Assembly: GCF_001483745.1 (NCBI RefSeq)
Contig: NZ_LQBL01000032.1
Location: 227,649-291,648, forward strand
Direction: 5' to 3'
DNA from: Serinicoccus chungangensis
GTDB lineage: Bacteria; Actinomycetota; Actinomycetes; Actinomycetales; Dermatophilaceae
Length of the DNA: 64,000 nucleotides
The translations under genes were made by a program, and so were the position numbers. Position 1 is the stretch's first letter, and each line of letters starts with the position of its first letter. The notes under the pieces are model-generated. The model was not told where the DNA came from, ran no database searches, and saw only the letters and a list, made by a program, of their open reading frames with translations. Positions 34,984 through 43,558 of this stretch are shown here, one piece after another.

Positions 34984-35977
34984 GGCGCCCCACCCTCGGG
35001 TCGACCAGCCGGTAGGCGACGTCCGCGGCCAGGTTGCCCAGCACGACGAGGACGGTGGTGAGGACGGTGAGGGCGGCGAGCAGCGGGAAGTCGAGGCGCA
35101 GCGCGGAGTCGACGGTGGCGCTCGCGACCCCGGGCCAGGAGAAGACGGTCTCGACGAGCACGGCCCCGGTGATGAGCTCGGGCACCCGCACGCCGAGGAC
35201 CGTCACCAGGGGCAGCAGCGCGGGCCGGACCGCGTGCTGACGCAGCAGGCGGGACGTGGGTATGCCGCGGGCCCAGCCCGCGCGCACCGGCACCCCCGCC
35301 AGGGCGTCCCGGGTGGCGTCGCGGACGACCAGGCCGAACCACGGCAGCTGCGAGAGCGCCAGGACCAGCACGGGGAGCACCGCGTGCTGCAGCACGTCCA
35401 GCGGCTCCACGGTGCCCGAGCCGGGCGAGGTCGCCCCGCCGGTCGGCAGCCACCCGAGCCACACGGCGAAGACCCACACCGCGACGAGACCCACCCAGAA
35501 GGGCGGCGCCGCCTGGAGCGTGAGCAGCCCGCCGCCCACCACGCGGTCCGCCCACGACCCGGGTCGGGTGCCGGCCAGGCCCCCCACCAGCACGCCCCCG
35601 AGCACGGCCAGCACCAGCGCTGCGGACATGAGCCCGACGGTCCACGGCAGCCGCTGCGCGATGACGGTGGCCACCGGCGAGCGCTGGCTGGAGGACACGC
35701 CGAGGTCACCCTGCAGGGCGTTGCCCCACCACGCGGCCCACTGCTGCACGGCGCCCGTGTCCGCGGCGCGGGCGCGCATGGCCTCGAGGGTCGGTCCGTC
35801 CATGGTGAGCGCCCGCTCCCCCAACGAGGCGAGGACCGGGTCGAAAGGGGTGCGCTGCGCCAGGGCGAACATCACGAGGGTCACCACGGCCACGAGGACG
35901 GGCAGCAGCAGCAGCCGTCCGACGAGCAGCCCGGTGAGCGGCGGACGGGACGGGTGCAGCCGGTCCCGCAGCCTCAC
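34973..35977 (-). CDS. ABC transporter permease (DppB type)
   Basis: A 334-residue permease with an N-terminal membrane segment (LLVGRLLLLPVLVAVVTLVMFAL), a periplasmic loop, and five further segments. The coupling loop is DALAGVPVRAGWARGIPTSRLLRQHAV near residues 210-236, and VFSWPGVAS near 272 is the usual OppB/DppB block. The GTG at 35977 was chosen because it overlaps the upstream stop by exactly four bases (GTGA), as in the other junctions of this operon; a longer GTG start at 36010 is possible. Confidence 0.9.
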   Translation of the reverse strand: MRLRDRLHPSRPPLTGLLVGRLLLLPVLVAVVTLVMFALAQRTPFDPVLASLGERALTMDGPTLEAMRARAADTGAVQQWAAWWGNALQGDLGVSSSQRSPVATVIAQRLPWTVGLMSAALVLAVLGGVLVGGLAGTRPGSWADRVVGGGLLTLQAAPPFWVGLVAVWVFAVWLGWLPTGGATSPGSGTVEPLDVLQHAVLPVLVLALSQLPWFGLVVRDATRDALAGVPVRAGWARGIPTSRLLRQHAVRPALLPLVTVLGVRVPELITGAVLVETVFSWPGVASATVDSALRLDFPLLAALTVLTTVLVVLGNLAADVAYRLVDPRVGRRDG

Positions 35978-37584
35978 CCGCCGGCGATCGTCCACTCGGC
36001 CAGGTTCCACCAGGGCCCGCCCTGCAGACCGTGCTCGTGCGGCTCGACGAGGGGCACGTCATACCCGGACCACGCGCCGGCCTCGATGACGTAGTCGTGC
36101 TCGACGTAGGCCAGGAAGACCCAGGGCAGGTCCTGCGCGAGCTGCTCCTGCACCGTGGCGTAGGCCTCGACCCGCTCGGACTCCTCCTGCGCGGCCCGGC
36201 CGGCCTCGAGGGCCGCGTCCATCTCCGGGGAGTCGTAGCCCCCGGGGTTGTCGAAGCCCTGGAGGGCGCGGCTGGAGTGGAAGAGGGGGTAGGTCGACAG
36301 GTCGGCGTTGTAGGGGTTCCCACTGCCGTAGACGAGGGCGTCGGTGGCCATCCGCGGCTCGATCGCCTCCCAGCTCAGCCCCTCCGGCTCGACCTCGATG
36401 CCGAGCTCGGCGGCCTGGGCCTGGACCTCGAGGGCGAGGTTCTGGCGCAGGGTGTCACCGGCCGGGTACATGAGGGTGAAGGCGGCACGCTGCCCGTCGT
36501 TCTCGCGGACCCCATCGGCGCCCTCGACCCAGCCCGCCTCCTCGAGAGCCCGCTGCGCGGCACCGGGGTCGGACTCGACCTCGACCACGTCGGAGTACTC
36601 GGGCGCCTCGGGCGGGATCGGCCCGTAGGCCGGGCGCCCGGCCCCCGCCAGGGCACCGTCGACCAGCGCCTGACGATCCAGGCCCGTGTGCAGGGCCTCG
36701 CGGACGGCGGGGTCGCCGGTCACCTCCCCCTCCTCCGGCATGACGAGCGCGCGGAAGTCGGCCGTGTCGCGGCGGACGACGTCGTAGGCCTCGTCGTCCT
36801 CGAACCGGCCGAGCGCCTGCGTCGGCAGCAGCGCGGCGTCCACCTCACCGGAGGCGAGCCGGGCGGCGCGGGCCGCGTCGTCGTCGACGAAGAGGAAGGT
36901 GGCCCGGGTGACCTCCGGCTCCTCGCCCCAGTAGTCGGGGCTGGCGGCGAGCACCAGGCGCTCCCCCGCCCGGTAGCCGTCCACCTCGTAGGGGCCGGTG
37001 CCGACGACATCCTCCGGCGAGGTCGCGTCGACCTGGTCGGCCGGGAGGATGCCGAGGGTGGTCGTGGTGACGAAGGCGGACTGGGGGTGGGCCAGGGTGA
37101 AGCGGACGGTGCGCTCGTCCACGGCCTCCACCGACTCCAGCGCGGTGAGGTCGGCGGCCACCGGGGAGCCGTTCTCCGGGTCGAGGGCAGCCTCGTAGGT
37201 CGCCACGACGTCCTGCGCACCGAGCGGCTGCCCGTCGTGGAAGGTCACGTCGTCCCGCAGGGTGACGGTGTAGGTGAGGCCGTCCTCGGAGACCTCGGGC
37301 AGCTCCTCGGCCAGCACCGGCCGGGGCTCGAGGTCGACACCCAGCTCCACCAACCCCTCGACGACCTTGCCGTCGCCCCACCGGGCGTAGCCGAGGACCG
37401 GGTTGAAGCTGTCCGGCTCGGCGCCGGTCGCGATGACGACCTCGGTCGCGCCGGAGGACGTGGCGGCGGCCTCCTCGTCGTCCCCGGCCGGGGTCGTGGT
37501 CGGGTCGGTGCAGCCGGCGAGCAGCAGGCCGACGACGGCGGCGGAGGAGAGGGGTGCGGCATACCTGTTGCGAAGCGTTCGCAT
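35974..37584 (-). CDS. Peptide/nickel ABC transporter substrate-binding lipoprotein
   Basis: A 536-residue extracellular solute-binding protein of family 5. The signal peptide ends in the lipobox LLAGC, giving a lipidated Cys25, followed by an acidic Ser/Ala linker. SBP family 5 blocks follow: DSFNPVLGYARWGDGKVVEGL near residues 62-82, DDVTFHDGQPLGAQDVVATY near 120, and VGTGPYEVDGY near 185. It heads the first importer operon (SBP, DppB, DppC, double ATPase). The ligand is not predictable. It is divergent from the thioredoxin gene, with 64 bp between them. Confidence 0.93.
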   Translation of the reverse strand: MRTLRNRYAAPLSSAAVVGLLLAGCTDPTTTPAGDDEEAAATSSGATEVVIATGAEPDSFNPVLGYARWGDGKVVEGLVELGVDLEPRPVLAEELPEVSEDGLTYTVTLRDDVTFHDGQPLGAQDVVATYEAALDPENGSPVAADLTALESVEAVDERTVRFTLAHPQSAFVTTTTLGILPADQVDATSPEDVVGTGPYEVDGYRAGERLVLAASPDYWGEEPEVTRATFLFVDDDAARAARLASGEVDAALLPTQALGRFEDDEAYDVVRRDTADFRALVMPEEGEVTGDPAVREALHTGLDRQALVDGALAGAGRPAYGPIPPEAPEYSDVVEVESDPGAAQRALEEAGWVEGADGVRENDGQRAAFTLMYPAGDTLRQNLALEVQAQAAELGIEVEPEGLSWEAIEPRMATDALVYGSGNPYNADLSTYPLFHSSRALQGFDNPGGYDSPEMDAALEAGRAAQEESERVEAYATVQEQLAQDLPWVFLAYVEHDYVIEAGAWSGYDVPLVEPHEHGLQGGPWWNLAEWTIAGG

Positions 37585-37648
37585 GACGCGACCGTAGCAG
37601 GGGCGCAGGACATGGAAGAAGGTGAGCGGCGCCCGCGTTGGAACGGCT

Positions 37649-38032
37649 ATGAGCACCGTAGACCTGACCGCAGACACCTTCGAGCAGACCGTCACCGGCA
37701 ACGACATCGTGCTGGTGGACTGGTGGGCCGAGTGGTGCGGCCCCTGCAAGATGTTCGCCCCGAACTACGAGAAGGCCTCCGAGAAGTACGACGACGTCGT
37801 CTTCGGCAAGGTCGACACCGAGGACCAGCAGGCACTGGCCCAGGGAGCGGGTATCAGCTCGATCCCGACGATCATGGCCTTCAAGGAGGGTGTGCTCGTC
37901 TTCCGCCAGGCCGGCGCCCTCCCGGCACGCGACCTCGAGTCCGTCGTCGACCAGGTGCGCGAGCTCGACATGGACGAGGTGCGCGCCAAGCTGGCCGAGG
38001 CCGAGGCCGGCCAGGCGTCCCAGCAGGCCTGA
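37649..38032 (+). CDS. trxA: Thioredoxin
   Basis: A 127-residue thioredoxin with the active site WCGPCK near residue 31-36, in the normal VDWWAEWCGPCKMFAPNYE context. The cis-proline motif SIPTIMAFK is near residue 75. The C-terminal 20 residues are an Ala/Glu-rich helix beyond the core. The ATG at 37649 follows the usual distance to the first strand; an upstream in-frame start at 37622 is less likely. It is the first gene of a plus-strand group that continues with two decayed genes. Confidence 0.95.
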   Translation: MSTVDLTADTFEQTVTGNDIVLVDWWAEWCGPCKMFAPNYEKASEKYDDVVFGKVDTEDQQALAQGAGISSIPTIMAFKEGVLVFRQAGALPARDLESVVDQVRELDMDEVRAKLAEAEAGQASQQA

Positions 38033-38196
38033 GCAACGCGGCCCCGGTCCTCGTGCTGCACGAGCACGCCGGTCCCAGGCGCCATGAACTTCTGACGCTC
38101 GGCGTCTAGACGGTCCACGCCGCCAGTGCCAGACTCCTCTGATGTGCGTGGGTTCACCACCCGGGCAGACCCGCTGGTGAGGAGAGGACAGTGCCC

Positions 38197-38711
38197 ATGG
38201 CGACCCTGACCGTATGGAAGTTCGACGACCCGACGCGTGCCGAGCAGGTCCGCTCGCAGGTGATCGAGCTCTAGAAGAAGCAGCTCATCAAGGTCCACGA
38301 CGCCGTCGTCGTCTCGTGGCCGGAGGGCAAGAAGAAGCCCAGGACCCAGCAGGCGTTCTCCCCCACTGCAGCAGGCGCCTCGGGTGGCGCGTTCTGGGGC
38401 CTGCTCTTCGGCATCATCTTCTTCGTGCCCCTCTTCGGTATGGCGTTCGGCGCCGCGATGGGCGCGCTCTCGGGGTCGATGCGCGACTTCGGCATCAGCG
38501 ACGACTTCATCGACACCGTGCGCGAGAAGGTCACCCCCGGGACCTCCGCGCTGTTCCTCATGTCCAGCGACGGCGTGCGCGACCGGATCGCCGAGGAGCT
38601 GGGCGACACCAGGGCGAGCTCATCGCCACCAACCTCAGCGTCGAGGACGAGGCGGCGGTGCGCGACATGTTCGATCCCGAGGAGTCCGCGGCCGACGGCG
38701 AGCAACGCTGA
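38197..38711 (+). pseudogene. Decayed DUF1269-family membrane protein gene
   Basis: The reading MATLTVWKFDDPTRAEQV starts at the ATG at 38197 but meets an in-frame TAG at 38272 after 25 codons. Downstream the same frame continues KKQLIKVHDAVVVSWPEGKK, a Gly/Phe-rich membrane segment and FIDTVREKVTPGTSALFLM, as in DUF1269 proteins. A one-base loss near 38613 then shifts the frame, and the normal end (GELIATNLSVEDEAAVRDMF) is found in the next frame. Two independent lesions make it a pseudogene unless both are sequencing errors. Its neighbour is decayed too. Confidence 0.85.
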
Positions 38712-38745
38712 GCCTGGACCTCCCCGACGGAGACAGAGCACCCCG

Positions 38746-39822
38746 ATGAGCATCACCTCGAGCCCCTCCGACGACACGTCCGCCGGGGGGCCTCGACCTA
38801 CCTCGACTCCCCGGACGGCCGCTCGTTCCGGGTCCGGGGGTCGTGGACGCCCCCGCGGGTCGGTGACTTCCTGCACCTGGAGAGCGGCGGCTCGACGCTG
38901 CTGGGCCAGGTCGAGCGGCTGGAGGCCTCGACCGGCACGAGCACGTGGCCTCCGGGACCCTGGTGTCGGTCGACGGGCCTCCCCCGGCGCCGGTGCCCAC
39001 CCCGGTCGAGGTCTCCCGCGCCTCCGACGAGGAGGTGGGGGCGGTCGTCTCCGGACCCGACCGCCGGCTGCACGTGGGTCGGCTGCAGTCGATGCCGGAG
39101 GTCCCCCTGGGACTGGTCGCGCGCAAGCTGAACCGGCACACCTTCTGGTGCGGGCAGAGCGGCTCGGGCAAGACCTACGCGCTCGGCGTCGTGCTCGAGC
39201 GCATCCTCACGGCCACCGACCTGCCCGTCCTGGTCCTTGACCCCAACAGCGACTTCGTGCACCTGCACACCACGGTGCCGACGGCCGACCCGGTGGAGTC
39301 GCGCGAGCTCGCCGACCGGGACGTCCAGGTCCTGCGCCCCGACAGCGACGAGCACCCGCTGCTCATCGTGGTCGACGAGGCCCACAACCTGTGCCCGCCG
39401 CAGGCCGAGACCCGCTCGGCGCCGCGGTCCGCGACCGTCTGGTCCAGATCGCCGCCGAGGGTCGCAAGTACGGCCTCTGGCTGCTGGTCTCCACCCAATG
39501 ACCGTCCAAGGTGCACCCGGGGATCGTCACGCAGTGCGACAACCTGACGCTGATGCGGATGACCTCGCGGGCGGACCTCGAGCAGCTGGCCGGCATCTTC
39601 GGCCACGTCCCGGAGGACATGCTCCGGCGGGCCGCCCAGTTCCGGCTGGGCGAGGCGCTCGTCGCCGGCACCTTCGTCCCACGCCCGAGCCTCGTGCAGA
39701 TGCGGGACCGGGTGACCGAGCAGGGTGGCTCCGACGTCTCCGTGCCCCTGCGGGAGGACCCGGCGGCGGGGTCGCCGTCTCAGTCGCATCACCCCCGTAC
39801 GGACGAAGGAACGGTGTCATGA
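38746..39822 (+). pseudogene. Decayed HerA/FtsK-like ATPase gene
   Basis: A helicase-like ATP-binding gene broken in several places. The ATG at 38746 opens one frame; similarity continues in a second (STYLDSPDGRSFRVRG) and then a third, which holds Walker A GQSGSGKTYALG near 39151 and Walker B LLIVVDEAHNLCPP near 39365. Between those motifs most of the usual central domain is missing (VLRPDSDEHPL joins directly to LIVVDEAH). Similarity then moves to a fourth segment (AAVRDRLVQIAAEGRKYGLW), is stopped by TGA at 39499 where orthologues have Arg, and resumes as PSKVHPGIVTQCDNL to the end. At least three one-base shifts, one deletion and one nonsense codon are visible. Confidence 0.85.
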
Positions 39823-40247
39823 GCCCATTCACCTATGGTCCCGTCGAGCTGCACCTCGTGGGCTTCGGCACCGGTGATCCCGACCCGCAGGCCGTGGGGG
39901 CGCTCCGCGAGCTCGTCGACAGCAGCCTGCTGCGCCTGCTGGACCTCGTCGTCGTCTCCCGCTCCGAGAGCGGCGAGCTCACGACGCAAGAGCCCGGCGA
40001 GGGGCCGCAGGACTGGGGCCTCGGGGACCTGGAGCCGGCCGAGACCGGCCTGACCGGCGACGAGGACATCGAGGAGCTCGCGGCCTCGTTGGAGCCCGGG
40101 ACCTCGGGCCTGGTGGTGGCCTTCGAGCTCGTCTACGCCCGGACCCTGGCGCAGCGGCTCGCCGCGGCGGGCGGGTCCGTGCTGCGGACCGAGCGAATCC
40201 CCGCGCCGGTCGTCAACGAGCTGCTGGACGCAGCCGCGAAGGAGTAG
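39819..40247 (+). CDS. DUF6325 family protein
   Basis: A 142-residue actinobacterial protein of the DUF6325 type. The conserved start GPVELHLVGFGTGDPDPQAV is followed by ALRELVDSSLLRLLDLVVVS and an acidic middle, and the C-terminal part has a Gly/Ala-rich VVAFELVYARTLAQRLAAAGG helix. The ATG at 39819 overlaps the stop of the decayed ATPase frame (ATGA), which suggests the two were once translated together. The SHOCT protein gene follows after 9 bp, the usual pairing. The function is unknown. Confidence 0.82.
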   Translation: MSPFTYGPVELHLVGFGTGDPDPQAVGALRELVDSSLLRLLDLVVVSRSESGELTTQEPGEGPQDWGLGDLEPAETGLTGDEDIEELAASLEPGTSGLVVAFELVYARTLAQRLAAAGGSVLRTERIPAPVVNELLDAAAKE

Positions 40248-40256
40248 GAGAGCACC

Positions 40257-40598
40257 ATGCCCATCCGTCGAGTCGGTCGTCCCGGCCTCATCGGTCTCGC
40301 CGCCCGCACCGCCGTGGTCGCCGGCACCGCCCAGGCGGTGAGCGGCGGCATGGCCCGCAACCAGCAGGCGCGTGCCCAGCAGGCCGCCCAGCAGCAGGAG
40401 TACGCCGACTACCAGCAGCAGGCGCAGGCCAACGCCGCGGCGCAGGCCGCCGCAGCCCAGTACGCCGCGCCCCCGCCTCCCCCGCCCGCACAGCCGACCG
40501 ACCTCATCGGCGAGCTCCAGAAGCTCGCTGCGCTCCAGCAGGCCGGGGTGCTCACCGACGCGGAGTTCGCGGCCGCCAAGGCCAAGCTGCTGTCCTGA
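40257..40598 (+). CDS. SHOCT domain protein
   Basis: A 113-residue protein. Residues 1-35 have a hydrophobic stretch (PGLIGLAARTAVVAGTAQAV) that may attach to the membrane. A Gln/Ala-rich segment and six consecutive prolines follow, and residues 80-113 are a SHOCT domain (DLIGELQKLAALQQAGVLTDAEFAAAKAKLL), a short C-terminal oligomerisation motif. It is paired with the DUF6325 gene. The function is unknown. Confidence 0.85.
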   Translation: MPIRRVGRPGLIGLAARTAVVAGTAQAVSGGMARNQQARAQQAAQQQEYADYQQQAQANAAAQAAAAQYAAPPPPPPAQPTDLIGELQKLAALQQAGVLTDAEFAAAKAKLLS

Positions 40599-40688
40599 CC
40601 GGACACCCACCTGCGGGCACGACGTGTGCGGTCGTGGCCCTCACCGGGCCACCGGTGCACACAGCCCGACGCCCGCCCCGGGCCGTCG

Positions 40689-42182
40689 TCAGCGCCCGGC
40701 CCGGACCGGCTGTCCCGGGAACGCCCCCTCGTCCAGCTCGCGGTCACGCACCACGAACTCGCCCTGCACCAGCAGGTGCCGCACGCCGGTGGAGGGCCGG
40801 GTCGGGTCGGTGTAGCTCGCGCGGTCCGAGACCGCCTCCGGGTCCAGCACCACGACGTCGGCGTCCGCACCGACCGAGAGGTGACCCTTGCGGGCCGCGG
40901 CCGGGCTCACCTCGGCCAGCACCTGCGACGGCAGCCAGCTGCAGCGGCGGAACGCCTCCACCCACGTCCAGGCCCTCAGCTCCCGCACCATGATCCGCAG
41001 GGCCTTGGCGAAGGTGCCGCTCGTCCGGGGATGGGCGGTGCCGCCCGGTGGCAGGGGCCAGCGGCGCGACTCCCGGACGCCCTCGGGCCACAGGACCGGC
41101 ATCGCGTCGCTCGCGACGATGGCGTCGGGGAAGGCCAGGGCCCGCTGCAGCAGCTGCAGGTCCGCCGGCTCGCGCTCGTCGAGGAACTCGACGATGCACG
41201 CGTGGCCCGGGTCCTGTCGACGGACCTGCCGCAGGTGGGCCTCGTCCCGGATCCGGGTGCCCTCGGGCAGCAGGACCAGGTGGGTGGGGTCCAGGCCCCA
41301 GACGCCGAGCCGCTCCGGGGCGAGGAAGGCTGCGCCGATCCCGGTGCTCCCCGCACCGTAGGGGTAGGCCTCGACGGTGACGCTCGACCCCTCCGCCCGC
41401 GCGGCCGCCAGGGTCGCCAGCACCTGGTCGAGGTGCCTGCGCGAGGTGCTGTTGACGTGGCAGTGGTGCATGCGCGCCCCGGTCTCGCCGGCGGCGACGA
41501 CGATCTCCGAGCTGCCGTCCACCGGCGTGCTCGGGTCGGCCGCGGCCAGCTCCCGCACGTGGGTGAAGGTCGGCACCCCGGTCTCGGCCGCCAGCCGGGC
41601 CACCGCGGTGAACTCCGTCGGGTCGGTGCGCGGGGCATACCCCTGCAGGATGCCGATCCCCAGGGCGCCGTCGCCGACCTCGGCCCGCAGCAGCTCCAAC
41701 CACCGGGCCAGCTCGGTCGGCGAGGAGGAGCGCTGCCACTCCGCCTGCCCGAGCATCCCGAGCGAGGATGTCAGGTCCAGGGTCGGCTCCCAGCCGAGCA
41801 GCACCGTCGCCCGGGCCTGGCCCCAGGAGGCCGAGAAGCCGAAGTTCAGCGGCCGGCCCTCCTGCGCCGTGCGCCGGTAGGCGAGGTCCACCGGCATGAG
41901 CCCACCCTCCAGCTCCAGCGCGGTGGTGACGCCGTCCATCGCCTGGAGGCGTTGCCCGGCGACCGAGTTCACGTGGCTGTGCAGGTCGACGAACCCGGGC
42001 CCGACGACGCAGCCGCTCACGTCCAGCACCTGCGCGCCGTCCGGGGCCGGCAGCGTGGGGCCGACCGCGTGCACCCGGCCCCCCGCCAGGTGCACGTCGA
42101 CGACCCGCTCGTCCCCCCGGGCGGGGTCGGCGACCCGGCCCCCGCGCAGCACGACGTGGGCGGGGGCGGTGGCGCCGGTCAC
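40689..42182 (-). CDS. N-acyl-D-amino-acid deacylase (D-aminoacylase family amidohydrolase)
   Basis: A 497-residue metal-dependent amidohydrolase that removes the acyl group from N-acyl-D-amino acids. The N-terminal beta-sandwich strand VLRGGRVADPARGDERVVDVHLAGG leads to the metal-binding GFVDLHSHVNS near residue 63-73, and later IVASDAMPVLWPEG near 360 carries the catalytic Asp. The conserved Cys seen in this subgroup is not obvious in the expected position. It is the last gene of the eight-gene operon, its GTG overlapping the preceding stop by four bases. The alternative of a dihydroorotase- or hydantoinase-like enzyme is less likely. Confidence 0.85.
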   Translation of the reverse strand: MTGATAPAHVVLRGGRVADPARGDERVVDVHLAGGRVHAVGPTLPAPDGAQVLDVSGCVVGPGFVDLHSHVNSVAGQRLQAMDGVTTALELEGGLMPVDLAYRRTAQEGRPLNFGFSASWGQARATVLLGWEPTLDLTSSLGMLGQAEWQRSSSPTELARWLELLRAEVGDGALGIGILQGYAPRTDPTEFTAVARLAAETGVPTFTHVRELAAADPSTPVDGSSEIVVAAGETGARMHHCHVNSTSRRHLDQVLATLAAARAEGSSVTVEAYPYGAGSTGIGAAFLAPERLGVWGLDPTHLVLLPEGTRIRDEAHLRQVRRQDPGHACIVEFLDEREPADLQLLQRALAFPDAIVASDAMPVLWPEGVRESRRWPLPPGGTAHPRTSGTFAKALRIMVRELRAWTWVEAFRRCSWLPSQVLAEVSPAAARKGHLSVGADADVVVLDPEAVSDRASYTDPTRPSTGVRHLLVQGEFVVRDRELDEGAFPGQPVRAGR

Positions 42183-43558
42183 CCGACCGGGACCCGCCGG
42201 GCCAGCCGCCCACCCAGGTGCACCCCGGAGACGGTGCCGTCCGCCTCCCGGACGAAGGTCCCCTTCATCCCGGTCGACGACCCGCTGGTGGTGACGAACT
42301 CGTCCTCGCGAACCATGCCCAACGAGATCGGCGGCTCGACGAACTCCTCGCGGGTGGCGCCGAGGGAGTCCAGGAAGGCCTGCTTGGGCTCCATCATCAC
42401 CGACAGGGCACGGTCCTGCAGCGAGACCTCGATGGTCAGCGCCACCGTGTCGTAGCTGCCCAGGTAGGCCTCCAGCTCCGCCGGGTCACGGTCGACCGGG
42501 TCGGGAGTGCGCTGTCGCAGACCGAGGAACTCCTCGCGGACCCGGCGCACCACGGCGTTGTTGAAGACCGTGCCCGGCCCGGACGCGTTCGTCGTGCTGG
42601 TGATGCCGAAGCCGCGCTCCGGGACCATGGTGAAGGCGGACTCCTGCCCGATCGTGCTGCCGCCGTGCGCCACCACCCGGGCGCCGTCCAGGTCCTCGAG
42701 CATCCAGGAGATGCCGATGTGGTCCCCGAGCGCCGACCCCTTGACGGTCACCGTCGGCTCCTGCATCGCCCGCAGCGAGGCCTCCTCCAGCACCCGGGTG
42801 CCGTCCGGGGCGGTGCCGTCGCCCAGGTGGAAGCGGATCCAGCGGACCAGGTCGCCCGCGTTCGCGGTGATCCCGCCGGCAGGGGCGCTCCCGCGCGGCA
42901 TGCTCCACGGGCGGGCGACCGCCATCGTCTCCCCCGCGGGGACGTGGCCCACGGCGAACCGGTGGGTCATGACGTCCTCGGGCAGGAACAGGCTGTGCTC
43001 CAGGCCCAGCGGCCCGAAGATCAGCTCGGCCATCGCCTGCTCGTAGGTGCGGCCGGTGACCACCTCGATGATGCGCCCCGCCACCGACAGGGAGGCGTTG
43101 TTGTAGGACATCCCCGCCCCGACCGGGAACTCCTGCTGGGCGTCGGCGAGCCCCGCCACGAAGCGGGCGAGCGCGTCGTCACCCCGGTCGCGGACGTCCC
43201 CCATCCGGTCGCCGGACCACCCCGCCGTGTGGTTGAGCAGGTTGAGCACGGTGGCCCGGGCGGAGGCCTCCTCGTCGGTGACGGCGAAGTCGGGCAGGTA
43301 GCGCCGGACCGGCGCATCGAGGTCCACCTCGCCCCGGTCCACCAGCCGCATGACGGCGCTGGCCGTGAAGGTCTTGCCCGTGGAGCCGAACTGGAAGAGG
43401 GTGCCCTCGTCGACCGGCAGCGGGTGCTCCACGCTGGTCACCCCGTGGTAGGCGTAGTGGTCCTCGTCGTCGAGGACCATCCCGACGGCGACCCCTGGGA
43501 CGCCCGCCCGCTCGGCCTCGTCGCTCACGATCTCCTGCAGTCGGTCCTGGGTGCTCAT
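42179..43558 (-). CDS. Serine hydrolase of the beta-lactamase/S12 family (second of two)
   Basis: A 459-residue serine hydrolase. The nucleophile motif is GSTGKTFTA with Ser59 and Lys62, the second motif is SYNNASL (YxN) near residue 143, and the third is HGGS near 300. There is no signal peptide, so it should work in the cytoplasm, unlike secreted beta-lactamases. Residues from about 345 form a second, lipocalin-like domain as in D-aminopeptidases and related S12 enzymes. Together with its neighbour (next upstream gene) it is best explained as a peptidase acting on imported D-amino-acid peptides, but the substrate is inference. Confidence 0.88.
   Translation of the reverse strand: MSTQDRLQEIVSDEAERAGVPGVAVGMVLDDEDHYAYHGVTSVEHPLPVDEGTLFQFGSTGKTFTASAVMRLVDRGEVDLDAPVRRYLPDFAVTDEEASARATVLNLLNHTAGWSGDRMGDVRDRGDDALARFVAGLADAQQEFPVGAGMSYNNASLSVAGRIIEVVTGRTYEQAMAELIFGPLGLEHSLFLPEDVMTHRFAVGHVPAGETMAVARPWSMPRGSAPAGGITANAGDLVRWIRFHLGDGTAPDGTRVLEEASLRAMQEPTVTVKGSALGDHIGISWMLEDLDGARVVAHGGSTIGQESAFTMVPERGFGITSTTNASGPGTVFNNAVVRRVREEFLGLRQRTPDPVDRDPAELEAYLGSYDTVALTIEVSLQDRALSVMMEPKQAFLDSLGATREEFVEPPISLGMVREDEFVTTSGSSTGMKGTFVREADGTVSGVHLGGRLARRVPVG

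Noticed and set aside
32231-36094. A 1287-codon plus-strand frame
   Set aside because: It is antisense to four conserved ABC transporter genes and the malic enzyme start, and its translation is Arg/Pro/Ser-rich without domains.
38272-38274. In-frame TAG read as pyrrolysine or other recoding
   Set aside because: The same gene has a second, independent frameshift and the neighbour is also broken, so loss of function is simpler.
39415-39501. Programmed frameshifting in the HerA-like gene
   Set aside because: At least three shifts, a nonsense codon and a missing central domain cannot be explained by recoding.
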